IMG/VR virus record: IMGVR_UViG_3300007276_000068 | Span: 1 to 50,880 of that record | Source of the DNA: a virus | Length of the DNA stretch: 50,880 nt | Direction: 5' to 3' (one strand) | Part shown: piece by piece, positions 8,523 through 16,546 of the stretch | How positions within the stretch are numbered: the stretch's first letter is position 1 | Layout of the letters: each line of letters opens with the position of its first letter | Program-made: the position numbers and the translations under genes | Notes under the pieces: generated by a model | Databases searched by the model: none | Seen by the model: only the letters and a program-made list of their open reading frames with translations | Told to the model about the DNA's origin: nothing

Positions 8523-8925
8523 TTGTTGCGTTTCTTTCTTTGTCAGTTAACTCAGCACCGGATAATAACTCCATGCAACGAAATGCATTTTCAGTACCTC
8601 TGTTAATAATTCGTTCAATTAATTCTGGTCTGTTTTCAGCTAAAAATCCCAAATCATTGTTGGCAAACTTTTCAACTAATAAACTATTTCTACGACGTAT
8701 TGCAGTATTTTCATCGTTCAGTCGAATAACTTCTTGCTGTGCTAAATTATAGTCAGTTTGCAATTGTGAAATAGTTTGCTCATTTAAATCTATACCAGTT
8801 TGAAGATTTGCATTATTTGTTGTAAGTGTTTGTATACGAGCCTGTGAGTCTTTATAATACAAATACCCAAGACCACTGGCAGTAAACATAATAATAGCAA
8901 AAATTCCAATTAATTTAAAATTCAT
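8464..8925 (-). CDS. Inner-membrane coiled-coil protein, i-spanin-like (153 aa)
   Basis: An N-terminal membrane anchor (residues about 5-23, IGIFAIIMFTASGLGYLYY) is followed by a periplasmic coiled coil (about 28-88, rich in Gln/Asn/Leu: LQTDYNLAQQEVIRLNDEN). The C-terminal block has two cysteines (RCMELLSGAELTDKE and FNTECPWLF), conserved in related phage proteins. Membrane topology, coiled coil and the overlapping lipoprotein gene downstream support the Rz-like role. It overlaps the endolysin gene by 4 nt. Confidence 0.75.
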   Translation of the reverse strand: MNFKLIGIFAIIMFTASGLGYLYYKDSQARIQTLTTNNANLQTGIDLNEQTISQLQTDYNLAQQEVIRLNDENTAIRRRNSLLVEKFANNDLGFLAENRPELIERIINRGTENAFRCMELLSGAELTDKERNATNGTEFNTECPWLFNNIVQP

Positions 8926-9773
8926 ATCAATCTTAACTTTTTCAATGTGTTTGAACCTGCTATGCCATCAGAAACCATTCCATGCATAGATTGCCACTGT
9001 TTCAATGCCTGTTCAGTACCACGTCCAAAGTCTCCATCTGCACTAATTCCCAATGCTTTTTGCAGTTTTATAACTTCAGGTCCTTTTGAACCAATTCGCA
9101 ATACTTTGATTGATTTCGTTGTTGCTTCAGTATGCACTGTAGCCTTGCCATCTAATATTGCAAGAGCAGAATTCCAGCGTCTAGTACGATCGTCTAATCC
9201 TATTGTACCACCGTTAATACGCTTTGACATTCCTACTATGTCACCTCTATCTGCATATGCAGCAATGTTATTTGTTTTCCAAAACCAGCAAGCACTTTCA
9301 AACGCACCTTGCTTTGTAGCTACATATTCAGCAGCTTCTTCCGCAGTCATTCCTACTGATTTTGCAAATGCTGAGTAGTTATTACGGCCTGTGAGTTGCT
9401 TAATGCCACGACCCCTAAATCTCCAACCATCTCCGGTATTAGTGTTACCAAGAGCACCTCGTTTAGATCTAAATTTATCTTGATAAACATAGTTTGCAAT
9501 CTTTTCAGGATTACGAGCATATTCTTTAGCATTTCTTTTTCCTGGTCCAAAGTATCTTCCAAATACTGAATTAAGTGCTTTTTCACTATAATTAAGATTC
9601 TCTTCAAGAGACTTGAATTCATTTGACTCATGAGCACACTGCGCCATAAATCCTGCTATACGATTTTTAGTTGTAATATCGTATTTCTCAAATAAATCAA
9701 CGGCGATTTTATACCATTCATCTGCTTCTTTATTACTAGGAATCATTGCACTAAATTGTTGTATTGTAATCAT
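8922..9773 (-). CDS. Endolysin: GH19 chitinase-like domain plus peptidoglycan-binding domain (283 aa)
   Basis: The catalytic domain of the GH19/lysozyme-like type spans about 1-200: MAQCAHESNEFKSLEENL with Glu49 as probable catalytic acid, then WRFRGRGIKQLTGRNNY at 117-133 and FESACWFW. The C-terminal 65 residues form a PG_binding_1 domain (LRIGSKGPEVIKLQKALG and DGDFGRGTEQALKQWQ). It cleaves cell-wall glycan strands. No signal peptide, so release should need the holin. A strong AAGGAG site precedes the ATG. Confidence 0.92.
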   Translation of the reverse strand: MITIQQFSAMIPSNKEADEWYKIAVDLFEKYDITTKNRIAGFMAQCAHESNEFKSLEENLNYSEKALNSVFGRYFGPGKRNAKEYARNPEKIANYVYQDKFRSKRGALGNTNTGDGWRFRGRGIKQLTGRNNYSAFAKSVGMTAEEAAEYVATKQGAFESACWFWKTNNIAAYADRGDIVGMSKRINGGTIGLDDRTRRWNSALAILDGKATVHTEATTKSIKVLRIGSKGPEVIKLQKALGISADGDFGRGTEQALKQWQSMHGMVSDGIAGSNTLKKLRLI

Positions 9774-9787
9774 AAATTACTCCTTGA

Positions 9788-10507
9788 CTATGTTTGAATG
9801 CGAGTTAACACAAGAGTTTTGTCTTGATTTTCAAATGTTAGTTTGTTGCCATATTTTGTAATATTATAATCACCAATATACTTTGATAAAAATATTACTT
9901 CAGCAAACTCATTAAAATTTAAACTTTCAGTTAAATCATTCATAATTTGCGTTTTATCACCAAAATCAATAAACTTAAAGTAAACTGGGTCTGCAAATTT
10001 TTTCTTAATTTTTATAATGTCATCCCACATATCAATTGATTCAACAAAACTTCGATTAAAGAAGTTTTTGTAATTATCCATATTAGATTCATTGACTTTA
10101 TTTTTATAACTTTCTGAATCAATAGGGACTGTTGCAGTCAATGTTTCTAAATTTAATGGCATAGATTTGAAATTTTTATAATACCGAAATTTTAAATCAT
10201 CAAGATTAGAAAGTTTCTTTACGCCATCGATGATTTCTAAAATTTCTTCTGGTGCATTTCTTGATCTTTCAATTTCAACGAATACTTTGTAAGTACCATC
10301 GCTTTGCTCACCAGCAGTAGCATCCGAATCCAATACAAACTCATATCCCTTTTCAATAAAAACCATTAAATCATCAGCAGATTCTTTAGTGCTAGTGCTA
10401 AAACTTAATGTAATTATATCTTTATCACTTCCCATCTTTGATTTGTATGAGTCTATTTCCATGATATGATGTAATAAGTCCTTTAAATCTCCAGTCTTTA
10501 AAGTCAT
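9788..10507 (-). CDS. Conserved late protein, unknown (239 aa)
   Basis: Not assigned a function. The N-terminus TLKTGDLKDLLHHIMEID and the middle part (VFVEIERSRNAPEEILEIIDGVKK) read as an alternating alpha/beta protein without a signal peptide or membrane segment. It starts on the last base of the gene upstream (shared base 10507), and both follow one late promoter at 11084-11091. Such gene pairs lie near structural genes in related phages, so a virion or assembly role is possible. Confidence 0.65.
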   Translation of the reverse strand: MTLKTGDLKDLLHHIMEIDSYKSKMGSDKDIITLSFSTSTKESADDLMVFIEKGYEFVLDSDATAGEQSDGTYKVFVEIERSRNAPEEILEIIDGVKKLSNLDDLKFRYYKNFKSMPLNLETLTATVPIDSESYKNKVNESNMDNYKNFFNRSFVESIDMWDDIIKIKKKFADPVYFKFIDFGDKTQIMNDLTESLNFNEFAEVIFLSKYIGDYNITKYGNKLTFENQDKTLVLTRIQT

Positions 10508-11061
10508 TACAGTCCTCCTTCAAGACCGACATCACCGCCGCCCTCGCCGCCGACACCAGCATCCATACCTTCTGCTGACAACTCGTCTGCGGACTGTGCT
10601 TGACTTGGAATTTTAAGTTCATCAACTGGTTCTTTGTTTATTTCATCAATGTATCCAGAGTAAATATCAGATATTAATTTTTTGGGCATTTGAATCTTAA
10701 CTAACCATATAGAACTTTCGTCCAATTTTCCTTTTTTAGACCCAGGCCTAATATCATCAGGTTTTTTAATTTTTCTAGGAGTAATTAATGTACTCCTCTT
10801 GTATCCAACTTTGCAATCATAATCTAGTAAACGTTTTGCACCCATTGGATCAGGCATATTAGCTTCAGGCCACATGAATGTACATGTAACCCAATGACGT
10901 TCAATAATTGGTCCTTCAGCTAATTCACCCTCGGCCCAATTTTTGTAAACATATAAATCTAATTCATCTATCACTCTTTCAAAGTCCTTTAATACCCCAA
11001 AAGAAGTATTTGAATCATATATTGATTCAATATTTTTAATAATATCTAAAACATCTTGCAT
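10507..11061 (-). CDS. Conserved late/virion-associated protein (184 aa)
   Basis: Contains the blocks ELAEGPIIERHWVTCTFMWP and MPDPMGAKRLLDYDCKVGY, which I associate with a conserved protein of T4-like cyanophages and pelagiphages of unknown function. The last 40 residues are low-complexity, Gly/Glu-rich (GVGGEGGGDVGLEGGL). It is first in a two-gene unit behind the late element at 11084-11091, with a CAAGGAAG ribosome binding site. Confidence 0.65.
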   Translation of the reverse strand: MQDVLDIIKNIESIYDSNTSFGVLKDFERVIDELDLYVYKNWAEGELAEGPIIERHWVTCTFMWPEANMPDPMGAKRLLDYDCKVGYKRSTLITPRKIKKPDDIRPGSKKGKLDESSIWLVKIQMPKKLISDIYSGYIDEINKEPVDELKIPSQAQSADELSAEGMDAGVGGEGGGDVGLEGGL

Positions 11062-11083
11062 TTGAATCTTCCTTGCTTATACT

Positions 11084-11091
11084 TATTTATC
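11084..11091 (-). promoter_or_regulatory. Late promoter GATAAATA
   Basis: Minus-strand GATAAATA 22 nt before the ATG at 11061, with a CAAGGAAG ribosome binding site between them. Confidence 0.6.
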
Positions 11092-11134
11092 GGCAAAACT
11101 AGTAATGTATTAATTTTATTCAACCCTCCAATGA

Positions 11135-11141
11135 CTAAATA
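11135..11141 (+). promoter_or_regulatory. Candidate late promoter CTAAATA for phoH
   Basis: Plus-strand CTAAATA about 65 nt before the phoH start. Transcription would begin near 11147, placing the hairpin at 11148-11178 at the extreme 5' end of the mRNA. Confidence 0.4.
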
Positions 11142-11147
11142 CATTGC

Positions 11148-11178
11148 GGGGAGAATTTCCCTAACCGGAAATTGCCCC
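11148..11178 (+). promoter_or_regulatory. 5' leader hairpin of phoH
   Basis: GGGG-AG-AATTTCC, loop CTAACC, GGAAATT-G-CCCC: a 7-bp plus 4-bp stem with a small internal loop. It ends about 13 nt before the AAGGAGG ribosome binding site. It may protect the mRNA 5' end or tune translation; there is no T-run, so it is not a terminator. Confidence 0.5.
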
Positions 11179-11206
11179 TCTACAGTAACCCCAAGGAGGA
11201 CACTTA

Positions 11207-11935
11207 ATGGGTGCACCAAAACGAGCTTCTAGAAAGCGCAATAGTTCTACAACACATAATAACAATGTTGTAGACATTAAACAATTTACCAAAAAGCAAA
11301 TTGTAAATATTATTCCAAGAAATAAAAACCAAGAAACTTACGTGTTAACACTGTTAGACGAGCAAAAAGACATAGTCTTCGGGATAGGTCCAGCAGGAAC
11401 AGGCAAAACACTTTTGGCTGTGCAAGTAGCGGTTAAATTATTTAAGGAAGGAAAAGTTGATAAAATTATTGTAACTAGACCAGCAGTCTCAGTTGATGAA
11501 GACTTAGGTCACTTACCAGGCACACTAGAAGAAAAGATGGCACCATGGACTCGTCCCATTTTCGATGTATTAAAAGAATACTTTAATGCAAGAGAACTTC
11601 AAGGCATGATTGAAGAAGGTATCATTGAAATATCACCACTTGCATATATGCGCGGTAGAACTTTTAAGAATAGTTTTATTCTTGCAGATGAAATGCAAAA
11701 CGCAACACCCAATCAAATGAAAATGTTATTAACTCGTTTGGGTGAAGGGGCAATGATGGCTGTAACAGGAGACCTGAATCAAGCAGATCGTCTAAAAGAT
11801 AATGGATTGATTGATTTTACCAGACGGTTAGAAAAATTCAACCAACCATGTTTGGAAGTTGTGCGCTTCAATCAAGGAGATATTGAAAGACACAATGCAG
11901 TTAAAGCAGTACTCAACGTGTACGGTGATGAATAA
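11207..11935 (+). CDS. phoH: PhoH-like P-loop ATPase (242 aa)
   Basis: PhoH family: Walker A GPAGTGKT (61-68), TRPAVSVDEDLGHLPG, Walker B-type ILADEMQNATPNQMK, and the sensor-like VTGDLNQADR. PhoH proteins are ATPases linked to RNA helicase/nuclease functions and are very common in marine phages; their role in infection is unsettled. The N-terminal 40 residues are basic and probably disordered. One of only three plus-strand genes here, it has its own leader, an AAGGAGG ribosome binding site and a terminator. Confidence 0.93.
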   Translation: MGAPKRASRKRNSSTTHNNNVVDIKQFTKKQIVNIIPRNKNQETYVLTLLDEQKDIVFGIGPAGTGKTLLAVQVAVKLFKEGKVDKIIVTRPAVSVDEDLGHLPGTLEEKMAPWTRPIFDVLKEYFNARELQGMIEEGIIEISPLAYMRGRTFKNSFILADEMQNATPNQMKMLLTRLGEGAMMAVTGDLNQADRLKDNGLIDFTRRLEKFNQPCLEVVRFNQGDIERHNAVKAVLNVYGDE

Positions 11936-11942
11936 CTAAAAT

Positions 11943-11975
11943 AAAAGGCAGTGTAAATTAATACACTGCCTTTTT
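11943..11975. terminator. Strong bidirectional intrinsic terminator between convergent genes
   Basis: AAAAGGCAGTGTA, a 6-nt loop, TACACTGCCTTTTT. The stem is perfect, flanked by A-run and T-run, so it works on both strands. It ends phoH on plus, and the minus-strand gene's stop codon lies in the loop. Confidence 0.9.
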
Positions 11976-12245
11976 AATTGCACTACCACCTGTTGGTGGT
12001 TTGGGTTCTTTTTTAGGATTTTTAATCTGCCAAACCAAATATTCATTTTCTGTTAAAGTATGATGCCATGCAAGCCCTTTCATAGGTGGCTTTCCATTTT
12101 CGTCACAATATGTAGAAATTATATAGTAACGTCGGTTCCATACCCATTTTTCGCTAGTAGTTTTTACAGGTATCCATGCCCATTTTTCAAAAACGTCTCG
12201 TTCTGGCATGGGCTGATATCCTCCAGTATAATTACCACCAAACAT
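11958..12245 (-). CDS. Small aromatic-rich protein, unknown (95 aa)
   Basis: Not recognised. Rich in Trp and Tyr (FEKWAWIPVKTTSEKWVWNR), with a basic Pro-rich end (KNPKKEPKPPTGG). It has no membrane segment. It is the last gene of the leftward operon that begins upstream of thyA; its ATG shares a base with the thyA stop and its own stop lies in the terminator loop. Confidence 0.65.
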   Translation of the reverse strand: MFGGNYTGGYQPMPERDVFEKWAWIPVKTTSEKWVWNRRYYIISTYCDENGKPPMKGLAWHHTLTENEYLVWQIKNPKKEPKPPTGGSAIKKAVY

Positions 12246-13111
12246 TAAACTGCCATTGGTGCAGGGATACTGGGCATTGGATCATAACCTATAAGTTTAT
12301 AGTCTAAAGGCTTAGTAGCAGTCAGTTCTTCTAAATTCGTGAACCCTGGTAAAATTAGCAATGGACCAGGCTGCGGCACTCTTTTAAGTTGTTCACGTAC
12401 TTGGTCCATGTGATTTTGGTATATATGGCAATCTCCACCTGTCCAAACAAAATCACCCACTTTTAGATTTAATATCTGTGCAAACATATGAGTAAGTAAA
12501 CTGTAACTTGCAATATTAAACGGGACACCCAAGAACATATCAGCACTGCGCTGATATAGTTGACAGCTTAGTTCTCCGTCCTGTACATGAAATTGAAACA
12601 TAGTATGACACGGCGGAAGTGCCATTACATTTACTTGATCAGCGTTCCATGCACTAACAATATGTCTACGGCTTTCTGGGGCATAATGTAGTCCATCAAG
12701 CAAGTCTGCTATCTGATCTACATGACCTATTTTTGCATCCCAACTGCGCCATTGGCTTCCATAAACTGGGCCTAACTCTTTTACCGTATCAGTGTTTGTG
12801 TATCCCAAATCTTTGGCTTGTTTGTCAGCGTTAGCAGTCCAGATAGTAGTTTTGCCTACCAGATCTTCTCTGGGTTTTCCATAATGAATTTCAGCAAGAC
12901 GTCTTTCATCACTGCTCCCTTCCAAAAACCAAAGAAGTTCACTTACAACACTGCGCCAAGCAAGTTTCTTTGTGGTAACTGCTGGGAATTCTTTGCGTAA
13001 GTCAAAACGCATTTGGTAACCAAAAACTCCACGTGTGCCGGTATTTGTCCTATCATCTCTATCTTTACCATGTTCTAAAATGTGGTGCAGTGCCTCTAAA
13101 TATTGTTTCAT
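12245..13111 (-). CDS. thyA: Thymidylate synthase ThyA (288 aa)
   Basis: Classical ThyA, converting dUMP to dTMP with methylene-tetrahydrofolate. Visible are the catalytic Cys168 in LPPCHTMFQFHV, the folate/dUMP motifs YGSQWRSW, RRHIVSAWN and CQLYQRSADMFLGVPFNIAS, and the C-terminal PMPSIPAPMAV. Its length matches T4 Td. Since it leaves dihydrofolate, the adjacent DHFR gene completes the cycle; the two overlap by 4 nt. Confidence 0.97.
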   Translation of the reverse strand: MKQYLEALHHILEHGKDRDDRTNTGTRGVFGYQMRFDLRKEFPAVTTKKLAWRSVVSELLWFLEGSSDERRLAEIHYGKPREDLVGKTTIWTANADKQAKDLGYTNTDTVKELGPVYGSQWRSWDAKIGHVDQIADLLDGLHYAPESRRHIVSAWNADQVNVMALPPCHTMFQFHVQDGELSCQLYQRSADMFLGVPFNIASYSLLTHMFAQILNLKVGDFVWTGGDCHIYQNHMDQVREQLKRVPQPGPLLILPGFTNLEELTATKPLDYKLIGYDPMPSIPAPMAV

Positions 13112-13581
13112 TTTTTACTCCATTTCGAAACTATTCCGAAACTTTTAATTTCAGAATGTTCAATTTTAAACATTTTGTTTATTTTCTTTACTGGTAAGAA
13201 CGTATCGCAGTCATAGTCCCCATCCACATTGTTAAGCCATAATTCATCTATAATGTCTAAAGAACTTTCGACCAACTGTGCGCCGCCGATAATCCAAACA
13301 GGGAATTCAAAACTAATTTCAGTTAGAACTCCATTAAGCACATCATCATGCGTATATGTATATGTGGCGTCTTGAACTTCACTAGAACTTATTACTATGT
13401 TCTTTCTGTTTGGCAGTGGTTTGACTGGCAAGCTTTCCCAGGTTTTTCGTCCCATGACCACTGCACACCCATTAGTACATTCTTTAAACCATTGCAAATC
13501 TTTACTGTTCTTAGGCCAGGGTAGTGTACCGTTCTTACCAATTCCATAATGTGCATCATGTGCTAATATTGCTCTAATCAC
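13108..13581 (-). CDS. folA: Dihydrofolate reductase (157 aa, GTG start)
   Basis: DHFR fold: [20 protein letters not shown] at the start, the substrate helix [11 protein letters not shown], the NADPH motifs [12 protein letters not shown] and [10 protein letters not shown], and [10 protein letters not shown] place the start at the GTG at 13581, because an upstream in-frame extension has no DHFR homology and would run 75 nt further into the ferredoxin gene. GTG gives 157 aa, near the E. coli length (159). It regenerates tetrahydrofolate for ThyA. It overlaps the ferredoxin stop by 8 nt. Confidence 0.92.
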   Translation of the reverse strand: MIRAILAHDAHYGIGKNGTLPWPKNSKDLQWFKECTNGCAVVMGRKTWESLPVKPLPNRKNIVISSSEVQDATYTYTHDDVLNGVLTEISFEFPVWIIGGAQLVESSLDIIDELWLNNVDGDYDCDTFLPVKKINKMFKIEHSEIKSFGIVSKWSKK

Positions 13582-13915
13582 CTTTTCCAGGCTCCTCACT
13601 GAAATATTTAATTTTTCCCGGTACATCATGCCAATCAGCTGCATCAGTTGGAACATCCTCTGGCCTTATTTGAGTAATATTGGGCCAGATATCTGAATAC
13701 TTTTGATTAAACTCTACCCATTTATCAGCACCATCCACTGTATCAGCAGTAATTGCATCTGCGGGACATTCAGGCTCACACACCCCACAATCAATACATT
13801 CAGTTGGATTAATTACCAACATGTTTTCACCTTCGTAAAAACAGTCTACAGGGCATACACTTACACAATCCATGTGTTTGCATTTAATGCAACTATCGTT
13901 TACAACGTAAGTCAT
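13574..13915 (-). CDS. fdxA: FdxA-type 7Fe ferredoxin ([3Fe-4S][4Fe-4S], 113 aa)
   Basis: The cysteine pattern is that of Azotobacter FdI/bacterial FdxA: Cys9, 17 and 50 fit the 3Fe-4S cluster and Cys21, 40, 43 and 46 the 4Fe-4S cluster, in [18 protein letters not shown] and [17 protein letters not shown]; Cys12 and Cys25 match further conserved cysteines of FdI. The C-terminal tail ([11 protein letters not shown]) is also FdxA-like and the length is normal. It is an electron carrier; the partner is unknown. Lying inside a nucleotide-metabolism operon and translationally coupled to DHFR and the clamp loader, it looks like an auxiliary metabolic gene acquired from a host. Confidence 0.93.
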   Translation of the reverse strand: MTYVVNDSCIKCKHMDCVSVCPVDCFYEGENMLVINPTECIDCGVCEPECPADAITADTVDGADKWVEFNQKYSDIWPNITQIRPEDVPTDAADWHDVPGKIKYFSEEPGKGD

Positions 13916-14829
13916 TACAGTCTTGCCAATCTAATGAGTGTAGCAGCAAGATTTATTTCAGGATCGACCACCAGTGCATGGTCTACAAGTCCTTGCTTAA
14001 TGATTAGCACTGCACTATCCTGCTGCTCTTCATCGCCAAATACTTCTAGATTATCATAAAGCCAGCGATAAATGTCTTCCATTTCTTCTGTTGTGGCCTG
14101 AGAACAAATTAGTTTTCTAGCTTCCAATATTTTACCTGATTTAAACAAATCAACCATCTGTATTTTATAATCACTAGAGCTTGACCCAACCGTAGGAGCA
14201 ACCAACGATCCTGTTTGACTATTCATTTCAACAGTATTGATACATTTGCGCAAATCAGGGTAATATGCCTTAACATACGTATCCAGTACATCAAGGTCAA
14301 ACTCTACATTTTCAGTAATTAGTATTTCTGCAACTCTAGCAGTATACTCTGTCTGATCAATTTTTTCAAAATGCATGTGCTGACATCTACTGTGTATTGC
14401 AGGCATAATTTTGTTAGGGTAGTTGCAAGTAAGGATAAACCTAACATCAGTGCTGTAATCTTCCATAAGATTGCGCAATGCTGGCTGCACTGAATTGATA
14501 TTCATATAATCTGCTTCATCAATAAGCACAATTTTAAAATCACCAAAAGGCATTGTTTGGCAGAAACTAATGAGTTTATCAACCCATTCAATTTTTCGTG
14601 CTTCCTTACTACCATTTGCAATCATCAAATCAATGTCTTGTACATCAAGCTGATTGATTAAGATTTTTGCAATAGTGGTTTTGCCAATTCCAGCAGATCC
14701 ACTTAGTAACAGATGAGGAATCGATCCCTGTTTGATCCATCCTTCAATTTGTTCCTTTTGAGACTGATCTCTAAACACATACCCATCAAGAGTGTTTGGT
14801 CGATATTTGTCTACCCATATTTTCTTCAT
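13915..14829 (-). CDS. 44: Sliding-clamp loader large subunit, T4 gp44-like (304 aa)
   Basis: AAA+ clamp loader. It begins with [14 protein letters not shown], has Walker A GSAGIGKT (44-51), Walker [11 protein letters not shown] (101-110) and the SRC motif ([12 protein letters not shown]), followed by a C-terminal helical collar. With gp62 (not seen here) it loads the phage sliding clamp. Its length matches T4 gp44. The stop shares base 13915 with the ferredoxin start. Confidence 0.93.
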   Translation of the reverse strand: MKKIWVDKYRPNTLDGYVFRDQSQKEQIEGWIKQGSIPHLLLSGSAGIGKTTIAKILINQLDVQDIDLMIANGSKEARKIEWVDKLISFCQTMPFGDFKIVLIDEADYMNINSVQPALRNLMEDYSTDVRFILTCNYPNKIMPAIHSRCQHMHFEKIDQTEYTARVAEILITENVEFDLDVLDTYVKAYYPDLRKCINTVEMNSQTGSLVAPTVGSSSSDYKIQMVDLFKSGKILEARKLICSQATTEEMEDIYRWLYDNLEVFGDEEQQDSAVLIIKQGLVDHALVVDPEINLAATLIRLARL

Positions 14830-15005
14830 TCAACTACCTTGTCTTTTGTTTTTGCTATTTGACGTTTGATAAATCCCATAGAAATGCTGGGATTTAAGTT
14901 TCTCAATTCCTGATCAGTGTATGTATCAGGTTGACGTATTCCATATTTTTGGATCTGATCAGTTGTCCATTGTTCAAACTCTTTTCGATTACTAAAGCCT
15001 TGCAT
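14826..15005 (-). CDS. Small hydrophilic protein (59 aa)
   Basis: An open frame from ATG at 15005 to TGA at 14826-14828, overlapping the clamp-loader start by 4 nt (ATGA). The translation runs MQGFSNRKEFEQWTTDQI to [13 protein letters not shown]: basic, helical, Gln-rich. The family is not recognised. The tight coupling and the absence of another gene here support it as real. It begins directly after the stop of the preceding frame. Confidence 0.6.
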   Translation of the reverse strand: MQGFSNRKEFEQWTTDQIQKYGIRQPDTYTDQELRNLNPSISMGFIKRQIAKTKDKVVE

Positions 15006-15176
15006 TTACCACCATCCTAAGTTGTGTCCATTGTGGACTATTATGAAAAAACAGGTAATAATATGTACTACCCACCAAAATGTTCTAACCAATGCCACTG
15101 CATTCGCTTGGGAATCAGTGTCGCCGACTTTCTCACCCAGGCTTTTGGCCCAGATCCTCCACCACTTCTTCAACAA
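15006..15176 (-). CDS. Small membrane protein, probable TTG start (56 aa)
   Basis: An open frame between stop codons that contains a transmembrane stretch (VRTFWWVVHIITCFFIIV) preceded by GEKVGDTDSQANAVA and ended by HNGHNLGWW. The pattern resembles small single-span proteins of marine T4-like phages. There is no ATG; the first possible starts are TTG codons at 15176 and 15173, inside the MazG-like gene, so the exact start is uncertain. Its TAA directly precedes the ATG of the next gene. Confidence 0.5.
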   Translation of the reverse strand: MLKKWWRIWAKSLGEKVGDTDSQANAVALVRTFWWVVHIITCFFIIVHNGHNLGWW

Positions 15177-15468
15177 TTAAATTGCTCCAAGTTTTTAATT
15201 TATCTCGCTTCTCAAGCACTCTAACAGCCAGCTCGTGGTCTGTCAAGATTCCGTGCTCAACCATTAGCTCAATCATACAAAGTACATCCCCTGCTTCTTC
15301 AATTAGCTTGGTGCGATTGACGCTTGCTCGAGTTGTATCTTCAAGTGCTTCGTCAATAGTATTAAATTTGCGAATAGTTTTGCTGCATTGTTGCACAAGC
15401 TCTCCACATTCTTCCATGGTAATAACCATTAGTTGTTGTAATTTATTTAACGGGCTGTTATTCTCCAC
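15133..15468 (-). CDS. mazG: MazG-like nucleotide pyrophosphohydrolase (111 aa)
   Basis: All-alpha NTP pyrophosphatase pattern: the metal-binding EECGELVQQ (19-27) and LIEEAGDVLCMIELM (55-69), followed by EKRDKLKTW as in phage MazG-like proteins. It would hydrolyse (d)NTPs or related nucleotides; phage MazG has been proposed to alter host stringent signalling, but the substrate is not known here. The gene upstream overlaps it by 11 nt. Confidence 0.85.
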   Translation of the reverse strand: MENNSPLNKLQQLMVITMEECGELVQQCSKTIRKFNTIDEALEDTTRASVNRTKLIEEAGDVLCMIELMVEHGILTDHELAVRVLEKRDKLKTWSNLIVEEVVEDLGQKPG

Positions 15469-15652
15469 GTTTGATCTCCTGTCTTAATCTAAATGTGCAA
15501 TAATCGTGGGTCCAAAATTGCAAAGTCATACCTGCTACAAACCCATAGAACAAGGGGTGCCACCATGTCACGGCTACGAATCCTGCAAATAAAAAACTTG
15601 TTATAAAGTCTGCTGCTATAACAGCAACGACATAATCATACCATCGTATCAT
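15458..15652 (-). CDS. Small two-span membrane protein (64 aa)
   Basis: MIRWYDYVVAVIAADFITSF opens the protein, followed by two hydrophobic segments (about 6-29 and 32-50) and a charged end (YCTFRLRQEIKRGE). I recognise this pattern in marine T4-like phages; function unknown. The start at 15652 was chosen because AAGGTGG, contributed by the last codons of the upstream gene, lies at Shine-Dalgarno distance. Confidence 0.65.
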   Translation of the reverse strand: MIRWYDYVVAVIAADFITSFLFAGFVAVTWWHPLFYGFVAGMTLQFWTHDYCTFRLRQEIKRGE

Positions 15653-15831
15653 GATGACCACCTTAGTAAAAATAGAGTTGCATGTTTTGGGTTTCTAAAA
15701 CAAATATGTTGTAACCCTTTTAATTTCCATAATCCACTGTCTGCAGATCCATATTGCTGCACCACCCATTGCAAAGCGTTCCATCGATGATTGACATCAT
15801 TTCCCACTAGCGCAAGGTCAACATCAATCAT
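15649..15831 (-). CDS. Small protein with C-terminal LFLLRWSS tail (60 aa)
   Basis: Ends in FRNPKHATLFLLRWSS, the same tail as a group of genes at 47-49 kb more than 30 kb away. The N-terminal half (RWNALQWVVQQYGSADS) is not recognised. Its terminal codons AGG-TGG provide the ribosome binding site of the following gene. It overlaps both neighbours by 4 nt. Confidence 0.65.
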   Translation of the reverse strand: MIDVDLALVGNDVNHRWNALQWVVQQYGSADSGLWKLKGLQHICFRNPKHATLFLLRWSS

Positions 15832-16013
15832 TCTTCTTCTTTACCCTCTTGCGCTTTTTTCTTGCGTCTCTGATAAAAACCGCCAGTATATTCTATGTCT
15901 TCAGTTCTTGCCCCATATTTCTTTTGGGTAACAGAACCTCCATTATTAAAAAATTCTTCCACTAACTTCTTTTCTTCGTCAGATAGTGATCTTGGTGCTG
16001 GTGTCATACTCAT
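15828..16013 (-). CDS. Small basic conserved protein (61 aa)
   Basis: Contains LVEEFFNNGGSVTQKKYG and the C-terminal IEYTGGFYQRRKKKAQ, a combination I have seen in small marine T4-like proteins without function. Probably a helix-turn fold with a basic tail. It overlaps the exonuclease gene and the gene below by 4 nt each. Confidence 0.65.
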   Translation of the reverse strand: MSMTPAPRSLSDEEKKLVEEFFNNGGSVTQKKYGARTEDIEYTGGFYQRRKKKAQEGKEEE

Positions 16014-16546
16014 TTTGTAAATCCAAAGTGGCTAAAAATTTGTTGTACTGATTTTGCTTGAAAATAAGCATCAGCAAGTGCATTATGCAAACTAGATTGC
16101 ATGGCTTTGCGGGGGTCCTGTGGCATACGCTTTGTAATAGTTCTACTATCTGATATCTGCCAAAAGTTCCATGGTATGGGTTTTCCTACCATTTTATATA
16201 AGTTTTCAAGTATACCTATGTCAAACCCATAACCATGACCCCAAATTTCATCAACACCCACAAGCCATTTGTTGAGTGCTGTCAATACTTCATCAATGCT
16301 AACTCTGTTTTCATCAGAAAATGCATCAGCTTGAATCTCTGGAGGTTGCTGTGACCACCAAGCAATCGTAGATTCCGATACAGTGCGCCCTAGTACATCC
16401 TGTTCATCAATAGAAATTTTAAAGTACAGTTCGCTATGCGGCTCATCAGCTGTTAGCGGATCAAATTTTACTGCACCTAATGTTAGAATAGTAGATGTTG
16501 GAGTTGTATCCAACGTTTCAAGGTCTATCATACCATGAATAGCCAT
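16010..16546 (-). CDS. DnaQ-superfamily 3'-5' exonuclease (178 aa)
   Basis: DEDDh exonuclease: Exo I MIDLETLDT with Asp8 and Glu10, Exo II IWGHGYGFDIGILENL, and Exo III HNALADAYFQAK with the catalytic His and Asp. The stretch ILTLGAVKFDP and the WWSQQPPE motif match the Rv2179c-type 3'-5' exoribonuclease subfamily common in phages. It may trim RNA or degrade nucleic acid for nucleotide recycling. Confidence 0.88.
   Translation of the reverse strand: MAIHGMIDLETLDTTPTSTILTLGAVKFDPLTADEPHSELYFKISIDEQDVLGRTVSESTIAWWSQQPPEIQADAFSDENRVSIDEVLTALNKWLVGVDEIWGHGYGFDIGILENLYKMVGKPIPWNFWQISDSRTITKRMPQDPRKAMQSSLHNALADAYFQAKSVQQIFSHFGFTK

Noticed and set aside
13582-13656. Longer DHFR with an N-terminal extension
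   Set aside because: The extra 25 residues lie wholly inside the ferredoxin gene, have no DHFR similarity, and the GTG at 13581 gives the normal length.
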